Source: Rhizomys pruinosus
Lineage: Eukaryota; Chordata; Mammalia; Rodentia; Spalacidae
Direction of reading: 5' to 3'
NCBI GenBank assembly: GCA_009823505.1
Contig: VZQC01007114.1
Coordinates: 602,804-666,803 of the forward strand
Length of the DNA stretch: 64,000 nucleotides
A model generated the notes under the pieces. That model saw only the letters and a list, made by a program, of their open reading frames with translations. It ran no database searches and had not been told where the DNA came from. Below are positions 1 to 12,015 of this stretch, piece by piece. Every line of letters starts with the position of its first letter. Positions within the stretch are counted from its first letter, which is position 1. Both the position numbers and the translations under genes were made by a program.

Positions 1-397
1 CCCCCCCCCATAGAATAAAGAGAAATAAGAGGATGATGAGGTCATTCTCAAGTTTCACTTTGTAAGCTATTCTACATCTGATTGGATTGTCACATACACT
101 GTGCCCAGTGATCACCGGGGGCTCTGGGAAGATCCTGAAAGCAACTGATGTTTGAAAGGCAAATAGCTCTTAGCACACTCTCCACCTCATTCCCATCGTG
201 ACTTCGTCCTCTTGCTTGGATTTCTTGTGGCCTGTCATGGACCCACACTCAGAGCAGCTGCAGTGTAAGCAGTTATTACATCCACCTCTGTGTTATTGAT
301 ATCACCACGTTGTCCAGGCTAGGAGTAATCATAGGGAAGGAACCCCAGCATATCTGTGTCCATTCGTCTCAGCATCTACCATGGTGTCTAGGTGACA
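1..397. other. unique sequence, nothing recognised
   Basis: Begins with a run of nine C. No repeat family, exon or conserved-looking block is recognisable here. Confidence 0.5.
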
Positions 398-768
398 TGT
401 GGTGGTTTGAATGAGAATGTCCCCCATAGACACCAGGCATTTGGATATTTGGTCCCCTTTGGTGGTGCTGTTTGTGGAGGGCCTTGGGACCTTGAGGGTG
501 TATGGCTTTGCTGGAGAAAACATGTCATGGGGGGCAGGCTTTGAAAGTTCATAGCCACATCCCATTTCCAGTCTGTCTGTCTCTCTGCTTCTTACATGTG
601 CTTGAAGATGTGAGCGCTTGGTTTTCAGCTCCAGCTGCCTCCTGCTACCATGGCTCCCCACCATGATGGATTCTTATCCTTTGGAACTGTAAGCCCAATA
701 CATTCTTCCTTCTATAGCTCTCCTTGGTCATGATATTTTCTCACAGCAATAGAAAAGTTACTAATGCA
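398..768 (+). mobile_element. MaLR-like solo LTR (ERVL-MaLR type)
   Basis: A 371-bp element with TG...CA ends. It opens with a 'gtttgaatgag' motif followed by 'tgtcccccatag', and near the 3' end it has an AATACA polyadenylation-like site and a 'cacagcaatagaaaagtta' terminus. The inverted copy at 18243-18601 shares this layout, which supports one LTR family. No internal retroviral sequence adjoins it. The family name is inferred from general MaLR architecture; the subfamily is not assigned. Confidence 0.6.
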
Positions 769-815
769 CATACATGGCATGCAGCAGATGTCTCACCTGT
801 CAGGAGATTTGCTTT

Positions 816-1495
816 CTTTCTATTTATTTTTTTTAGTTCCTATATATTTATTTTGTTTTTTTATTTTTTTAATTTTTTAATATATATTTTATACAAGATT
901 ATCAAATCTAGACCCGTGTTCCCGCCCATTCCCCCACCCCGCCAGAGCTCATGCATTCTGCCAAACATGCTTTTCATCTCTTTCTCAGTCTTTCTCGATA
1001 TTCTCCATGTGGAAATTGACTGTTTTGAGCAGAAGTTCACTGTTTCAGTCAGTTCTTTGATGCAGTCCTTTCTGTTGTTGTTGTTATTGTTGTTGTCATT
1101 GTTGTTTCCAATATGCATCACTCCCAACTGCTTGGACAAAAGCTCAAGGGGCTATGCACAAGAAATACTTACAACTAGGTAATTGGCACTAGCATCCACA
1201 GATGAGGGATGCCATTCATCATTTGTTTTTCTGGGACTGTGTTACTTCACTCAGCATGATGTCTTCTAGCTCCAGCCATTCTCCTGCAAAGCTCATGATG
1301 TCATCTTTCTGCTGCATAGAACTCCATTGTGTAGATGTATCACATTTTCTCTATCCACTCGTCAGTTGTCAGTTGAGGGGCATTTGGGTTGGTTCCAGCT
1401 CCTTGCTATTGTGAAGAGAGCTGCAATAAACATGGCCATGCATGTATGTCTGTGGTGGGGTAAGTCTTGGGGGTACATGCCTAGGAGTGGTATGG
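816..1495 (-). mobile_element. 5'-truncated L1 (3' UTR plus ORF2 C-terminal end)
   Basis: Read on the minus strand, 1215-1480 corresponds to the C-terminal end of L1 ORF2 (the region encoding the W-I-E-K-M and Y-T-M-E-F/Y-Y motifs), now with stop codons. The 3' UTR follows towards lower coordinates and ends in a T-rich stretch (the poly-A tail) at about 816-885. A 14-bp TSD, AGGAGATTTGCTTT, lies at 802-815 and 1496-1509. It is a dead, non-autonomous fragment. Confidence 0.8.
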
Positions 1496-1509
1496 AGGAG
1501 ATTTGCTTT

Positions 1510-3548
1510 ATTAGTTCACATCCCAGTTCTGATTATCAGTATGTCTATAAGCCACACCAAATATCTATCAGAGCGCCATGACAACACTCCATCAGTAACC
1601 CAGAAAGTGTTGCAACTGGACTCAGATCTTTTTATTGTGAGTGATTTCCATGAGTTCTTTCTGTTTTCTGTCCTTCCATGCACACTTCTGTGAACATGAG
1701 TATTAGCAGATTTATCTACATCTCCTCATTTCTATTCCACAGCAATAGCTCCTTAGAGTAATAGCTGAAGTTATAGTAATTTTCTTCATATCAGAGTTTC
1801 TAACTATGTTAATGGAAGTTGGACTGGTTGCAGAGATACCGTGAGAACTACCTGAGCTGTAACATTTAAACAATTTACTTGATCTTCCTTCAGCTCACCT
1901 GCTCACGCCTTTAGAACGTTGATGTTGACCTTGTTGGAACTTTGTCTATAATCATGATAAACCCTTCAATAAAAATCTCACAGAAAAAAAAACCATTTAA
2001 ATGTCTTAGTGATTTATTAACCCTTTCACTACTTCATCCTATACTGTGCCCATCTTAACAAAGGGATAACCTTAGAAGGCTGAATTCATTCATTCATTCT
2101 TTCAATACCCAATACTTAATAATACCATATTTTTAAAAGTCAGAAAAAAGAGAATAACAACAGTATAAACTATTGCTGTCAGGGGACAGCTGTCAATCCA
2201 TCACCTGGTACACAGTGGAGAATAATTTGGGGGCGGGATGGTTAAAATTCAGCAGGCGTCATACTGCATTTCAGAAAGTGGCCTTGACCCTGTGTCTGAA
2301 CTTCTGTTTCTTCATGTGAAAATCAGGATCTAGGGGACCCTCCCTTCTTACCTGGTCCACGACAGGCTTTAAGTTTCTCTGTAGTTCTTATTTTGTCTGG
2401 GAATTTATCACTGATTTTAGGCCCTTTCCCATGCTAGAACTTGCTAGCCACACCCCAGAATAGTCCCTGGAGCACTCTGTTGACCTTATGTTTGTTAACT
2501 TCTCTCCTTTAGAGTGTTGGCCCCTCAGGGCATGGACTATGCTTCTGAACAACCAGTGTGTGGCTTATGGGGAAATGCGGAGGAGAAGAAGCTGGTTATG
2601 GACCCAGGCTCTATTCATGTTCTCAGGAACATACCAGGGGACTGTCCACTGGCCAGATGTGCGGTGTTGGCCAAGTCCTTACTTTACCTAGATATTTCTC
2701 TCCTTCCGTTTAACAAGGAAGCCATGGCTGTCACATAAGGGTATTAGTAGTAGAATGATTTTCATAGTTGCCAACTACAACCAGGAGTGCTTGAAAACCC
2801 TAAACCTGAAAATCATAAATCTGCAGAGTTCCAAAATTCAAAACCTTTTGAGCACCAACAGGATACCACGGGGGGGGGGGGGATTCCCCATCTCCCCCCA
2901 GTAGCAAGCAGCATGTTAAATACAGATGTACTAAAAATATGATAGAAAATTAATTTGAGGCTGTGGTTTAAGGTATATATGAAAATTAAGTGAATTTTGC
3001 ATTTTTAACTAGGGTCCCACCCAACACATCTTTTTTTTTTTTCATAGAGAGAGATATTAAAAAATTTGAAACTGTTCCAGTTCTAAAATACCTGATATGA
3101 AGCCTTTTGAATATCCCACCCGGTATTATTAGTAACCAAATGCGTTTTGGGTTGTTGTTGAAATAAGTTTAACAATGCACAGTGTCTTTTCAAAGGCACT
3201 TTTTGATGCTAGAGTCTATGACCTATAACCCCCCACTCTTCTTACTAAGAAATAAACACGGATACCGCAGTTCTGGTTTACATGTGTGGATAACACTCAG
3301 TCTAACTAGAATGTCCTGCTTAGCAGGTTGGCTGTGAAGGGTCAGAGATTTTCACCCTGGATTAAGCTGATACAGCTTGAGACAGTTTTCTGGACATTAT
3401 GAGAAGACTGTGAACTCCCAGATCACAATAGAACAGTGTTTTCCTTAGAGCAACGGAAGTAGCTGAAGCATTAACATTCCTCCCAGCATGGCCAGCCCTA
3501 ATTTCTATATGGAGATTAAAGGAGTGAGTGACAGCCTTTAGGGGGTGA
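1510..3548. other. mostly unique sequence
   Basis: No exon is visible. An AATAAA followed 13 bases later by nine A at 1970-1992 may be the 3' end of an old retrocopy. A weak MIR-like stretch is near 2275-2335. A 13-G run lies at 2870-2882. Confidence 0.4.
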
Positions 3549-3713
3549 TAGACAGCATGTGGGTAAGTGCACCATGTGCATGTGGTACCTTTGGAGGCCA
3601 GAAGAGGAATAGGATACCTTGGAACTGGAGTTACAGAAAACTGTTAGCTCCCATGTGGATGCTGGGAACCAAGCCGGGGTCCTCCACATGGGCAGGTAGT
3701 GCTCTTAAACACA
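3549..3713 (-). mobile_element. old B3/B2 SINE
   Basis: The reverse complement follows the B2/B3 body, from a degenerate head ('gagcactacctg') through 'aactccagtt' and 'ggcctcc' to the tail region. It is strongly diverged and lacks the first part of the head. Confidence 0.7.
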
Positions 3714-5065
3714 GCACATCTCCATCTGAGTCTTTTATAATGGACCAGTGTCCATGCCTTGCCTTTGCCATGAATGAGTCATTGTGCCTATGGTATAGAC
3801 AGCGAGCAGACCTGCCCTGTGATCAGAGGGAGATACAGTGTCCGGACTCTAAGGCTTTAACTACACATTAGTCCTTGGAAAGAGAGTCGTGAAGAAAGGA
3901 TCTGTGAGCCTTCACTTTCAAGAACCATGCTCACATAAGAAACTGACAAAGAATGGTGCAGTCGTGTGGGCACTTGTATTCAGAATGAGCTTGCAGCCTC
4001 CATTGTGTTCTTAGAGGAATATGTGACCTACGTTGAAATCTTTAAATTCCAAAGTCATGACCCAGGTGATTACAGGTCTCAGGGCTCAGCAAGGGGACCC
4101 ACACAGGAGCCCTCAGGAAATGTAGTTGTGCCCAGGGAATCTTGCTGCCCAGCCGCCAGCAATCTTCTTTGATTGGTGTTAAAACTGGACCAGGAGTGAA
4201 GATGGTAACCAGGGATTAGTTCACAGAAAACAGACAGGGACCTGAGTATCAGTGAAGATATGAGCCAGGTGAGGTCTAAGAATAGTGGCTTTTTCTGAGA
4301 AGAGGGTACTGTTCATTACTGCAATTCTATTGAATACAGCACATTCAGGGACACCCAGATATACCACTGAATATGGGGTATGCATGGCTGGCGGGTAAGT
4401 TTTGGATGGATGTTCTATGTAGAGGAAGGGTCAGAGGTCACTCCTTTCCTCGGGGACAAATTCCCATTTCATATTGTTGACATGGATGATTTTCGCTGTC
4501 TCCATTTGCATCACTTTATTTTTTAACATTCTTCTCTGCAAAGTGTAATAAATACCATGATGAATGATTTTATGATCCATTTATCTCAGTAATGGCGACC
4601 TCTGTCACTTGAACCATGGCTCAGTGTATCACTGAACAGTAAAGAGGAGGCATGGGGCGTTTAGTGGAATTAGAAAAGAGACAAGAGCTGATCGCCTTAT
4701 GCCAAACCAGTCATTAGCACCCCGGAAATGTAACACTCTGAAAGCATTATTATGTCTGTGTAACAAAAGTAAGAGTCAAAACCAGATGGCTTAAATAAAA
4801 ACACCATCCATCCAGGGGGTTCAGGACCTCAGCACTTTCTCTATTTTAGATCAGAGAATTCTTTGTTTAGGGGAGCTGTTCTGTGTCCTGAGATGTTTTA
4901 GACACAGGCTCATCCTCCGACCTACTTACGTTGTTTGGTGGCATTCCAAGCCCTGTCCTGTGCTCACTATGAGACTCCTGACCAACATCCCCGAAGGTCC
5001 CCCGAGGAGCAAAGTCATGCTCAGTTGTACAATGCCACCTTAAATTCCATTTTAAAAGTCATTAA
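3714..5065. other. unique sequence, nothing recognised
   Basis: About 1.35 kb without a recognisable repeat, exon or RNA gene. Confidence 0.45.
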
Positions 5066-5496
5066 ATTGCTTGCCCTGTGAGCACAAGGACCTGAGTTCT
5101 AATTCCCAACATTCATGTAAAGCTAGACTCTGTGGTGCCTGGGAGAGAGAGGCAGATGAGAGACCCTATCTAAAAACCCAAGATGGGGGCGCTGGAGAGA
5201 TGGCTCAGTGGTTAAGAGCACTGGCTTCTCTTGCAGAGGACCTGGGTTCAGTTCCCAGCACCCACATGGCCGCTAACGGCCACTCATAATGCCAATTCCA
5301 AGGGATCCAATTCCCTCTTCTGGCTTCTGAACACATTGCACATATGTGGTGCACTTACATACATTCAAGCAAAACACTCATACACATAAAATAAAAATAA
5401 TAAAAGATAAGATGGGGAGTAATAGAGGAAGAAACCTGACATCTGTCTCTGCCTTGCACATACACATGTACAAATATGCACACCCCAGCCTACCCC
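5066..5496 (+). mobile_element. RSINE1/B4-type SINE, split by a B2
   Basis: The first half (5066-5188) has the 'gaggacctgagttc'-like head and ends in 'agagaccctatct'. The second half (5409-5496) continues with the 'gaggaagaaacctgac' and 'acacatg' tail. A B2 element separates the halves, so this is the older insertion. Confidence 0.75.
5189..5408 (+). mobile_element. B2 SINE nested in RSINE1
   Basis: Full-length B2 from 'ctggagagatggctcagtgg' to an A-rich AATAAA-like tail. The duplicated host sequence AAGATGGGG (5180-5188 and 5409-5417) is its TSD and fixes the order of insertion. Confidence 0.92.
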
Positions 5497-6261
5497 CTCA
5501 TGAAACGATATTCTATCAATGGGAAGGCAGCTAGAGACTATTGTATGGTTCTGAGAAGCAAGCACAGTTCCAGAAGGAAACCAGCTGCCTCCTTCTTTGC
5601 CAGTTCTTAGGCCCTGCTTGGGGTCTCTTACTGAGACCTGGCAGCAGGGACGAGGCCTGGCCTCTCATCCTCTTTCCTTGGCCACTTGATAAGTTTTGTG
5701 ATTTGGGAATAAGTCATTATCCTCTCTATGAGGTTGTGTTTTTTTTTTTTTTTAACTTGAAGAAAAGTGATAGACCGTTTCAGACTCACTTAAAAGAATC
5801 ACTGAGAACCAATCAGAAGTGGAGATGCTTACAGACTAGTTTAATGGCTACAACAGAGGTTAAAAAAAAGAAAGGAAAATGATTTTTTTAAAAGAATTTC
5901 TTGAAAATTTTAGAGCACTCCTTGAAATACTAGCAGAACCCCGGGGCGTTGCATAGACGGATCTGAGATCTGTCCTTTTGAAGCTGCCCTTTAGGCTTGC
6001 AGAGCTGTCTTTCCTGTGTTCTTGGTTGCTGAGTGCAAAGTCACTGTGACAGAAGGGGAGGTGGAGAGACTCTGCTGACACCAGAAGAGAAGCAGATCAT
6101 CCTGCTCAAAAGGCAGACGCACTTTGTTCCCATTTTCCCAGTGTCCAAACCGCAGCCATGCACTGGGTAACTGGAGATTATGAAAAGTAAGACAAGTTAA
6201 CAAAATTCATTCAACATGTTCATTGCTTCTTCAATGAATCATATTGTTTCTTTTAAAAGAA
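5497..6261. other. unique sequence, nothing recognised
   Basis: No repeat or exon recognised. A T run lies at about 5741-5754. Confidence 0.45.
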
Positions 6262-6486
6262 TAGTTCATTTATTATTTTTTTATCTCATGTGGATGAGTG
6301 TATTGCCTACGTGTATGGAAGTGCACCTGTGTCATGCAATGCTGGCAGAGGTCAGAAGAGGGCATCTATTCCTCTGGAACTGGAGATAGGGACAATTTTT
6401 AGCCCCAATGTGGGTACTGGGAATCAAACCCAAGTCCTCTGCAACAGCTGCTGTGCTCTTAACTGCTGAGCCATCTCTTCAACCCC
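6262..6486 (-). mobile_element. B3/B2 SINE
   Basis: On the minus strand it reads from 'ggggttgaagagatggctca' through 'ggaatagatgccctcttctg' to a T-rich (A-tail) end. Moderately diverged. Confidence 0.88.
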
Positions 6487-6619
6487 TAATAATGTTTCTT
6501 TAAAAACCACACCTGGCTTATTTTGAGATGCACGTGTTTAAATGAATAAAGAAATTTTCTCAGTTTTATGAATTTTTACTTTTCTCTACATTGAACTCCT
6601 TTGATCTAAGGTTATAACT

Positions 6620-6655
<36 letters not shown>
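6620..6655. repeat. (TG)n microsatellite
   Basis: About 18 uninterrupted TG units. Confidence 0.97.
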
Positions 6656-6656
<1 letters not shown>

Positions 6657-6729
6657 ATGTGTGCATGTGCAAATGGAGGAGGATACCTGTGGAGCTATTC
6701 TTTAGGTAAGGTCCATGCTTTTTGGTTGC

Positions 6730-7110
6730 TTTTGTTTTTGAGACAAGATCCTGATAGTTTCCTTGTGTCTAGGCTCACTGTCCAGTGAGCCCCAGGGATC
6801 CTCATATCTCTGGCTCCCCAGTGCTGGGATTACAAGTGCACATTATCACCAGGTGTGGTGGCGCACGCCTTTAATCCTAGCACTTGGGAGGCAGAGGCAG
6901 GTGGATCTCTCTGAGTTCAAGGCCAACCTGGTCTACAGAGTGAGCTCCAGGCCAGCTGGGACTTAAAGGAAGATCCTGTCTCAAAAATACCACCCCTCCC
7001 AAAAAAGAAAACAAGTGCACATTATCATATATTGTTTTTTGATGTGGGTTCTGGGGATCAAATTCAGGTCTTTGTATTTGTGAGGCTGCCATGTTACTAA
7101 GTGACCTCTC
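6730..7110 (-). mobile_element. B4-type SINE, split by a B1
   Basis: A minus-strand B1-like half (6730-6848) and an ID/tRNA-like half (7028-7110) flank the B1 at 6849-7010, as expected for a B4 (ID-B1 fusion) interrupted by a later insertion. Confidence 0.55.
6849..7010 (+). mobile_element. B1 SINE, nested
   Basis: 7SL-derived B1 body with 'gcacgcctttaatcctagca' and 'agttcaaggccaacctggtc', followed by an A-rich tail. The 17-bp TSD ACAAGTGCACATTATCA is present at 6832-6848 and 7011-7027. Confidence 0.94.
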
Positions 7111-7974
7111 TATCTTCTAACCTTCATAATTCAGAATTACAGCAAATTCTTTCCCTTTCAATAGTTCATACCTTCCTTCCTACAACAGTATGAACACATG
7201 AGGTTTCATTTTGAGGAATAGAATCATTTCAGACGGAGATGGGTATAGTATATTGTTATACACTCCTGTCCACCTGAGTGGACCATGCCCAGGCCAGGAT
7301 TTTTGGACTGATGCTTGGACAACTCCCTTCAGTCTCCACCACCAGCAAAACCCAATCCACTTACCCAGGCAGTTAATGGCCCCAGGCGGAATTTCAGACT
7401 GATGCTTGGACAGCTCCCTTCAGCCTTCCCAGCCAGCAAAACATTCTTCACCACTTCACAGGCTGGTGACTTGGAAAGTCTCCTTCCAGCCAAACACTGA
7501 TAGCACTCAACACATGAACACATGCCTGATGGGCTTATACACACATGAAATAACAAATGGGGACCTGGTCTTAATGGTCATGAAGATTCATTTATTATAT
7601 ATAATGCATCACTTAAATAGTAAAGGTGATGTCATCCCTCACAGCCAATCCCAGATCGCTCACACCTCTGTATGCTGCTCCCCTGCCCAGCATCATGTGC
7701 CCGGTCCAGAGGTTGGGTCACAAGATGTTCTCTCATGGGACGGGGTCTGGGGAGCCTCATGACTGCCCCCCTCCACCACTGTGAGTTGCTAGATGAAAAA
7801 CCAGCCCCTAACTCAAACGGGATCTTCCCACAGATGGGTCCTAAGTGGTGAGTGACCTCATAGCAATCCTGCTCAGCTCAGGAAGCCTGTCCCCATCCCT
7901 AAGGCCAATGGTCATTTCTTTGTTCTGTTCTTTTGTTTAATCATCTAACTTTCTTGGGTAAAGTGTATATTTGG
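7111..7974. other. unique sequence with an imperfect tandem repeat
   Basis: About 7295-7345 and 7385-7442 share 'gactgatgcttggac' and 'ctcccttcag', separated by roughly 90 bp. Nothing else recognised. Confidence 0.5.
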
Positions 7975-8100
7975 ATGGTTTTACAGTCAAGGGAACAGGC
8001 ATGGAGAGATTAAGGGATTATGTCAAATGCCACCTGCCCAGATAGTGACAAAGCAGAAGTGACCCACTGTGCTGAATACTGAGCCCTGGCTTAAGCTCAG
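7975..8100 (-). mobile_element. MIR SINE relic
   Basis: Matches the antisense MIR core: 'ttttacagtcaagggaacag', then 'gagagattaaggg', then a degraded 'gtgacaaagcagaagtgacc'. An ancient mammalian SINE. Confidence 0.6.
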
Positions 8101-8199
8101 GCACACACCTACCTTTCCTCAGTCTCTCTGCCTGATAACGCACTGTGATTCATAATGCACTAAAATTTACACTTCTATATTCCTGCCTTTAAAAACGTG

Positions 8200-8430
8200 G
8201 TGTGTCTGGGAAGATGGTTCAGCCAATAAACTGCTTGCCATAGCACGAGGCCCCAAGTTTGAGCTATAGAACCTTTGGTTGTCGTCCCTACAGTGGCTAC
8301 ATAGAGACCCACAGAACCCCGGGGGGTTGCTGGCCAGCTGGCCCAAGCTCCTTGGCAACTTAAAGGGGCTGAGAAACCCTGTCTCAGAATCCAAGCTGGA
8401 CGGTTTCTAGGGAGCAAAATTCTCTGTCAT

Positions 8431-8432
<2 letters not shown>
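8200..8432 (+). mobile_element. RSINE1/B4-type SINE
   Basis: Diverged head 'tgggaagatggttcagccaa', a 'ggccagctggcccaagctcc' middle and 'gaaaccctgtctcagaatcc' near the end. Confidence 0.7.

Positions 8433-8433
<1 letters not shown>

Positions 8434-8472
<39 letters not shown>
8434..8472. repeat. (CA)n microsatellite
   Basis: About 19 CA units directly after the SINE tail, the usual origin of such tracts. Confidence 0.97.
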
Positions 8473-8476
<4 letters not shown>

Positions 8477-9361
8477 GTACCCTCCATCACACACACACCA
8501 AAACAAACTTTGTTCTTTCACTTGGAGCATGAGACAGTATATAACTAGATTTTCAATGTCCAATGCCTTTGACAGTAGAATGTCTTCCTTGATGGTTGGC
8601 TCACTCTTCACCCCCTAGCTGGATCTTCTTCAGTCTGGCTCTACCTGATTGAGCACAGGTGTCCAACCCACTTGTGAGGGAATGTTGTCCTCCAAGCAAG
8701 ACAGCTGGGGCCATCTTAGTCAGAGCATTTGTGATTACCTTTGAAGAGACCCCTCCCACAAAGCTGGGCCTGTGGACCTTCCCTCATAGTAAGAGCAGAT
8801 GGGGTGGCTTATTTGACCCTCACCTGAGATTCTAACTGCTCCTTCCTGCATACACCTCCAGCTGTCTGCATGTGGGCCCTGGAGACGCTGGAATGTAGGG
8901 CTGTCAAAGGTAATTGGAAAGGAGGAGGTGATAACTCATGCAGATGTGGAGAAGACATGCAGATGGTTGACATTTTAGTGATGCAGCTGTCCCGAGCTAC
9001 TCACTTCTAGAAGAAACTATTACCCATGCTGCTGTAAGCAAGCCCAATAAACTCCTTGGTTCACCAAAGTAGACTTGGCTGCTCCCTTTATCTGTTATGG
9101 ATGCTCTATTTGGGATAAATAGATGTCTTAATATCACCCTAGGAAAAGTGAATACTATTGCACACCTCAGTGTCAGGTTTGGATTTTAACCACATGTCCA
9201 GTTCTAGAAGTAAAGGAAAACCAGGTCTACATCTAGTCTTGGAGTTGAGCGTTGGGTGTGGTTATTAGCTGGGTCTCCTTCCTCCTTTCCTCTTTTCTTC
9301 TTCTACAGTCATGTTTCATTCTTTGCTTCGGTTGTGAGCACTGTCAAGAATTACAGTCTCA
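8473..9361. other. mostly unique; possible LTR end at 8980-9110
   Basis: The stretch ending in 'gtaagcaagcccaataaact' carries an AATAAA and resembles the 3' part of a rodent LTR, but I could not match it to a family. The rest is unrecognised. Confidence 0.35.
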
Positions 9362-9515
9362 GACCAGTAAGTAAAAGCATTTGCTACATGATTTTGATGG
9401 CCTGGGTTTAATCCCAGGAATACAAATAAAGGAGGAAGGAGAGAATCAATCGACTCCACAAAGTTCTCCTCTGACCTCTACACACGCTGTGGCTCATGTG
9501 TGCTTGTATATACAA
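9362..9515 (+). mobile_element. old tRNA/ID-derived SINE (B4-like)
   Basis: Shows 'gcctgggtttaatcccagga', 'ggaaggagagaatcaatcga' and 'ctctgacctctacacacgct' in the order of a rodent B4/ID-type SINE. Confidence 0.6.
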
Positions 9516-9519
9516 TAGC

Positions 9520-9520
<1 letters not shown>

Positions 9521-9549
<29 letters not shown>
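9521..9549. repeat. (AAT)n microsatellite
   Basis: Nine to ten AAT units in the tail of the preceding SINE. Confidence 0.95.
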
Positions 9550-9550
<1 letters not shown>

Positions 9551-10436
9551 TTAAAATAGTCTTGTGAATTATTAAAGCAAGTATTTACTTTATTTGATAT
9601 TTTTATAATAATGCTTTATATTAAATAGGTTAAAGTTCTAGCTCTCAAATTTAAATCTATTGTTTCCATCTTAAAGCTTTTTTAGATTTTAAATTTTCCC
9701 ACCGATGACAGTTCAAACATGATAAGTTTGTCTTGATTTAGCAATATGATTTCTGCATAATCATTCAAGTGTTTTGGGTAAGATGAAACCATAAATATTA
9801 CTTTTATCCTTTCCCATTAATTATTAAGCTCATATCTGTTTCAGGGAAATTTAATCTATATGTTTGATTCATCATCCCATAATTTTTCAAAATGTAATTT
9901 TGTGTGAGCCAAGGGACATCCCTCATCTTTATGATGTGCGTGTGTTTATTCCTGATACCAGAAGGTCATGTTTGTAAGAACAAACAAGCAGTGTTAAACA
10001 CAACTTGTCTAAGTTGTAAACTTGGTTGCATAGTCTGCCACCTACCATTGGGAAAATGCATTTTAATTCCAGACTGAGCCACCTCCTCCATAAAATAGGC
10101 TGGATACATTTCCATTCATGGTTAAGCGTTGTGGTAGAATTTCTGTGGCCACAGGCATCTGTTGCTTTTTATTGAGCCATGGACAAAGACATGTCTATAT
10201 AAAGGAAAGGATGTCAATGTGATTGCCTTCCATCATGTGAGGTAGTCCCTATGCATGAGAGTACAACACATTGGACCAGCATGCTGTGCGAAGGATCCTC
10301 TATTCCATGAAACCTTGACCTACTTCAAGGGAAGCTGTGAATGATGGATAATAATGGGCTGTCAATAAATGAGAGGAAGTTAAAGAAAACAGACAGTCCA
10401 TCTGGTCAGAATACAAACAAGAAAAGAAGCTATCCT
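9550..10436. other. AT-rich unique sequence
   Basis: No repeat or exon recognised. The low repeat content and AT-richness would be compatible with a conserved element, but nothing specific supports that. Confidence 0.35.
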
Positions 10437-10488
10437 GATTTTTATTTATTTATTTGTTTGTTTATTTATTTATTATTTGTTGGTCTTT

Positions 10489-10519
<31 letters not shown>

Positions 10520-10525
10520 TTTTTT
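10437..10525. repeat. (TTTA)n microsatellite
   Basis: Interrupted TTTA array forming the A-tail (minus strand) of the adjacent B1. Confidence 0.95.
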
Positions 10526-10671
10526 GTCTTGTTAAGACAGGGTCTCCCTTTAGTCCCAGCTGGCCTGGAGTTAGTTCACTCTGTAGACCAGGCTGGCTTT
10601 GAACTCACAGAGATCCCCCTGCCTCTGCTTCCCAAGTGCTAGGATTAAAAGCCTATGCCACCATGCCTGGC
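10526..10671 (-). mobile_element. B1 SINE
   Basis: Minus-strand B1 with 'gagaccctgtcttaa'-like end, 'gaccaggctggctttgaact' and terminal 'ccaccatgcctggc' on the plus strand. Confidence 0.92.
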
Positions 10672-10813
10672 TATTTTTGGTTTTTTTGAGACAGAATCTC
10701 CCTGTAGCTCCAGAACTTGTTCTGTAGACAAGGCTGGCCTTGAACTCACAGAGATCCACCTGCGTCTGCCTCCCGAGTGCTAAGATTAAAGGTGTGTGCC
10801 ACCACGCCCAGCC
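10672..10813 (-). mobile_element. B1 SINE, second in tandem
   Basis: Another minus-strand B1 immediately after the first, with its own T-rich start and 'ccaccacgcccagcc' end, so the pair lies head to tail. Confidence 0.9.
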
Positions 10814-11029
10814 TTATTTATTTTTATTTTATGCGTATGAGTGTTTTGCCTGCATGCATATAAGTACACCATGTGCATGCAATGCCCGTGGAGGCCAGAA
10901 GAGGGTGTAAGTCTCCCGGAACTGGAGTTACAGATGGTTGCTAGCTGTCATGTGGGTTCTGGGAACTGAACCCAGATTCTCTGAAAAACAGCCAGTGCTT
11001 ATAAGGGCTGAACCATGTCTCTAGGTCCC
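10814..11029 (-). mobile_element. B3/B2 SINE
   Basis: Third element of a minus-strand SINE cluster. It shows 'ggaggccagaagagggtgta', 'ggaactggagttacagatgg' and a degraded head. Confidence 0.88.
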
Positions 11030-11364
11030 ATTCTGTTTAGTTTTAGGGGGTAACATGTGATGTTGAAGGACTGTTGCTCATTGACAATAATGAGTTATAA
11101 GTCAGAAACAGCAAAAAGTCTCCAGCACTATAACACCACCAGCAGGAGTTCTCAGGCCCAAGGTCCCAGGGCAGAGGCTGGAAGTGTGTGGGCCTGTCTG
11201 GTAGGAGGCAGAGCCCATGGCAGAGTGGAGCAGCAACTTGGCTCCATGGAAGACATTGCATCCTGGGGAAGAGATTGCAAGTGCAGAAATCCCATAGATG
11301 TTGAAATGCAGGGAGACTTACTGGGAATATTGGTGTACTAATAGCTCTAGTTTTGAATATTTTC

Positions 11365-11365
<1 letters not shown>
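11030..11365. other. unique sequence, nothing recognised
   Basis: No repeat or exon recognised. Confidence 0.4.

Positions 11366-11401
<36 letters not shown>
11366..11401. repeat. (ATT)n microsatellite
   Basis: About twelve ATT units, the tail of the adjoining minus-strand B1. Confidence 0.96.
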
Positions 11402-11543
11402 GTCATCTCGAGGCAGGGTCTCTCTTTAGTCCTAGCTGACGTGGAGCTTGCTATATAAACCAGGCTGGCCTTGAACTCACAGAGATCCACCTGCCTCTGC
11501 CTCCTGAGTGTTGGGATTAGAGGCGTGTACCACCATGCGCAGC
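11402..11543 (-). mobile_element. B1 SINE
   Basis: Minus-strand B1 ('ggcagggtctctctttagtc' to 'ccaccatgcgcagc'). Confidence 0.92.
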
Positions 11544-11900
11544 ATATTTTTGTAATTTTTCAAAGAAAAGTAAATATAAAGAAGACAAAGACCTACCTAC
11601 AACAGTCTACACACCCTTTAAAACCTTGATCCAATCTCCTCTTTAATATCTGGATTTTCAAGCTGACTGCTGGGGATCTCAGGAAATTCAGCCCATGGGT
11701 CATTCCCTGTCAGGGATCAGCAGACTACGAGATGGGCAGGGCAGGACTGCACAGCCAGGAGGCAGGTGTAAGCATTCCTCACTTAGGTCAAATGAAGCAG
11801 GGGCTCTCCCTTCACCCCTGCAAAGGTCTCTCTAGAATTTGTCCTTGTGCTCTGTGGTTTTCTGAATCTCTTTTATTTAAATTTAAATGACTTTAAATTT
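11544..11900. other. unique sequence, nothing recognised
   Basis: No repeat or exon recognised. Confidence 0.4.
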
Positions 11901-11969
11901 TCTGAGTGTAAATTTATGGGTATAGCTCACTGGTAGAGCACATGCTTGGAATGTGTAAGGCTCTGCAAT

Positions 11970-12015
<46 letters not shown>

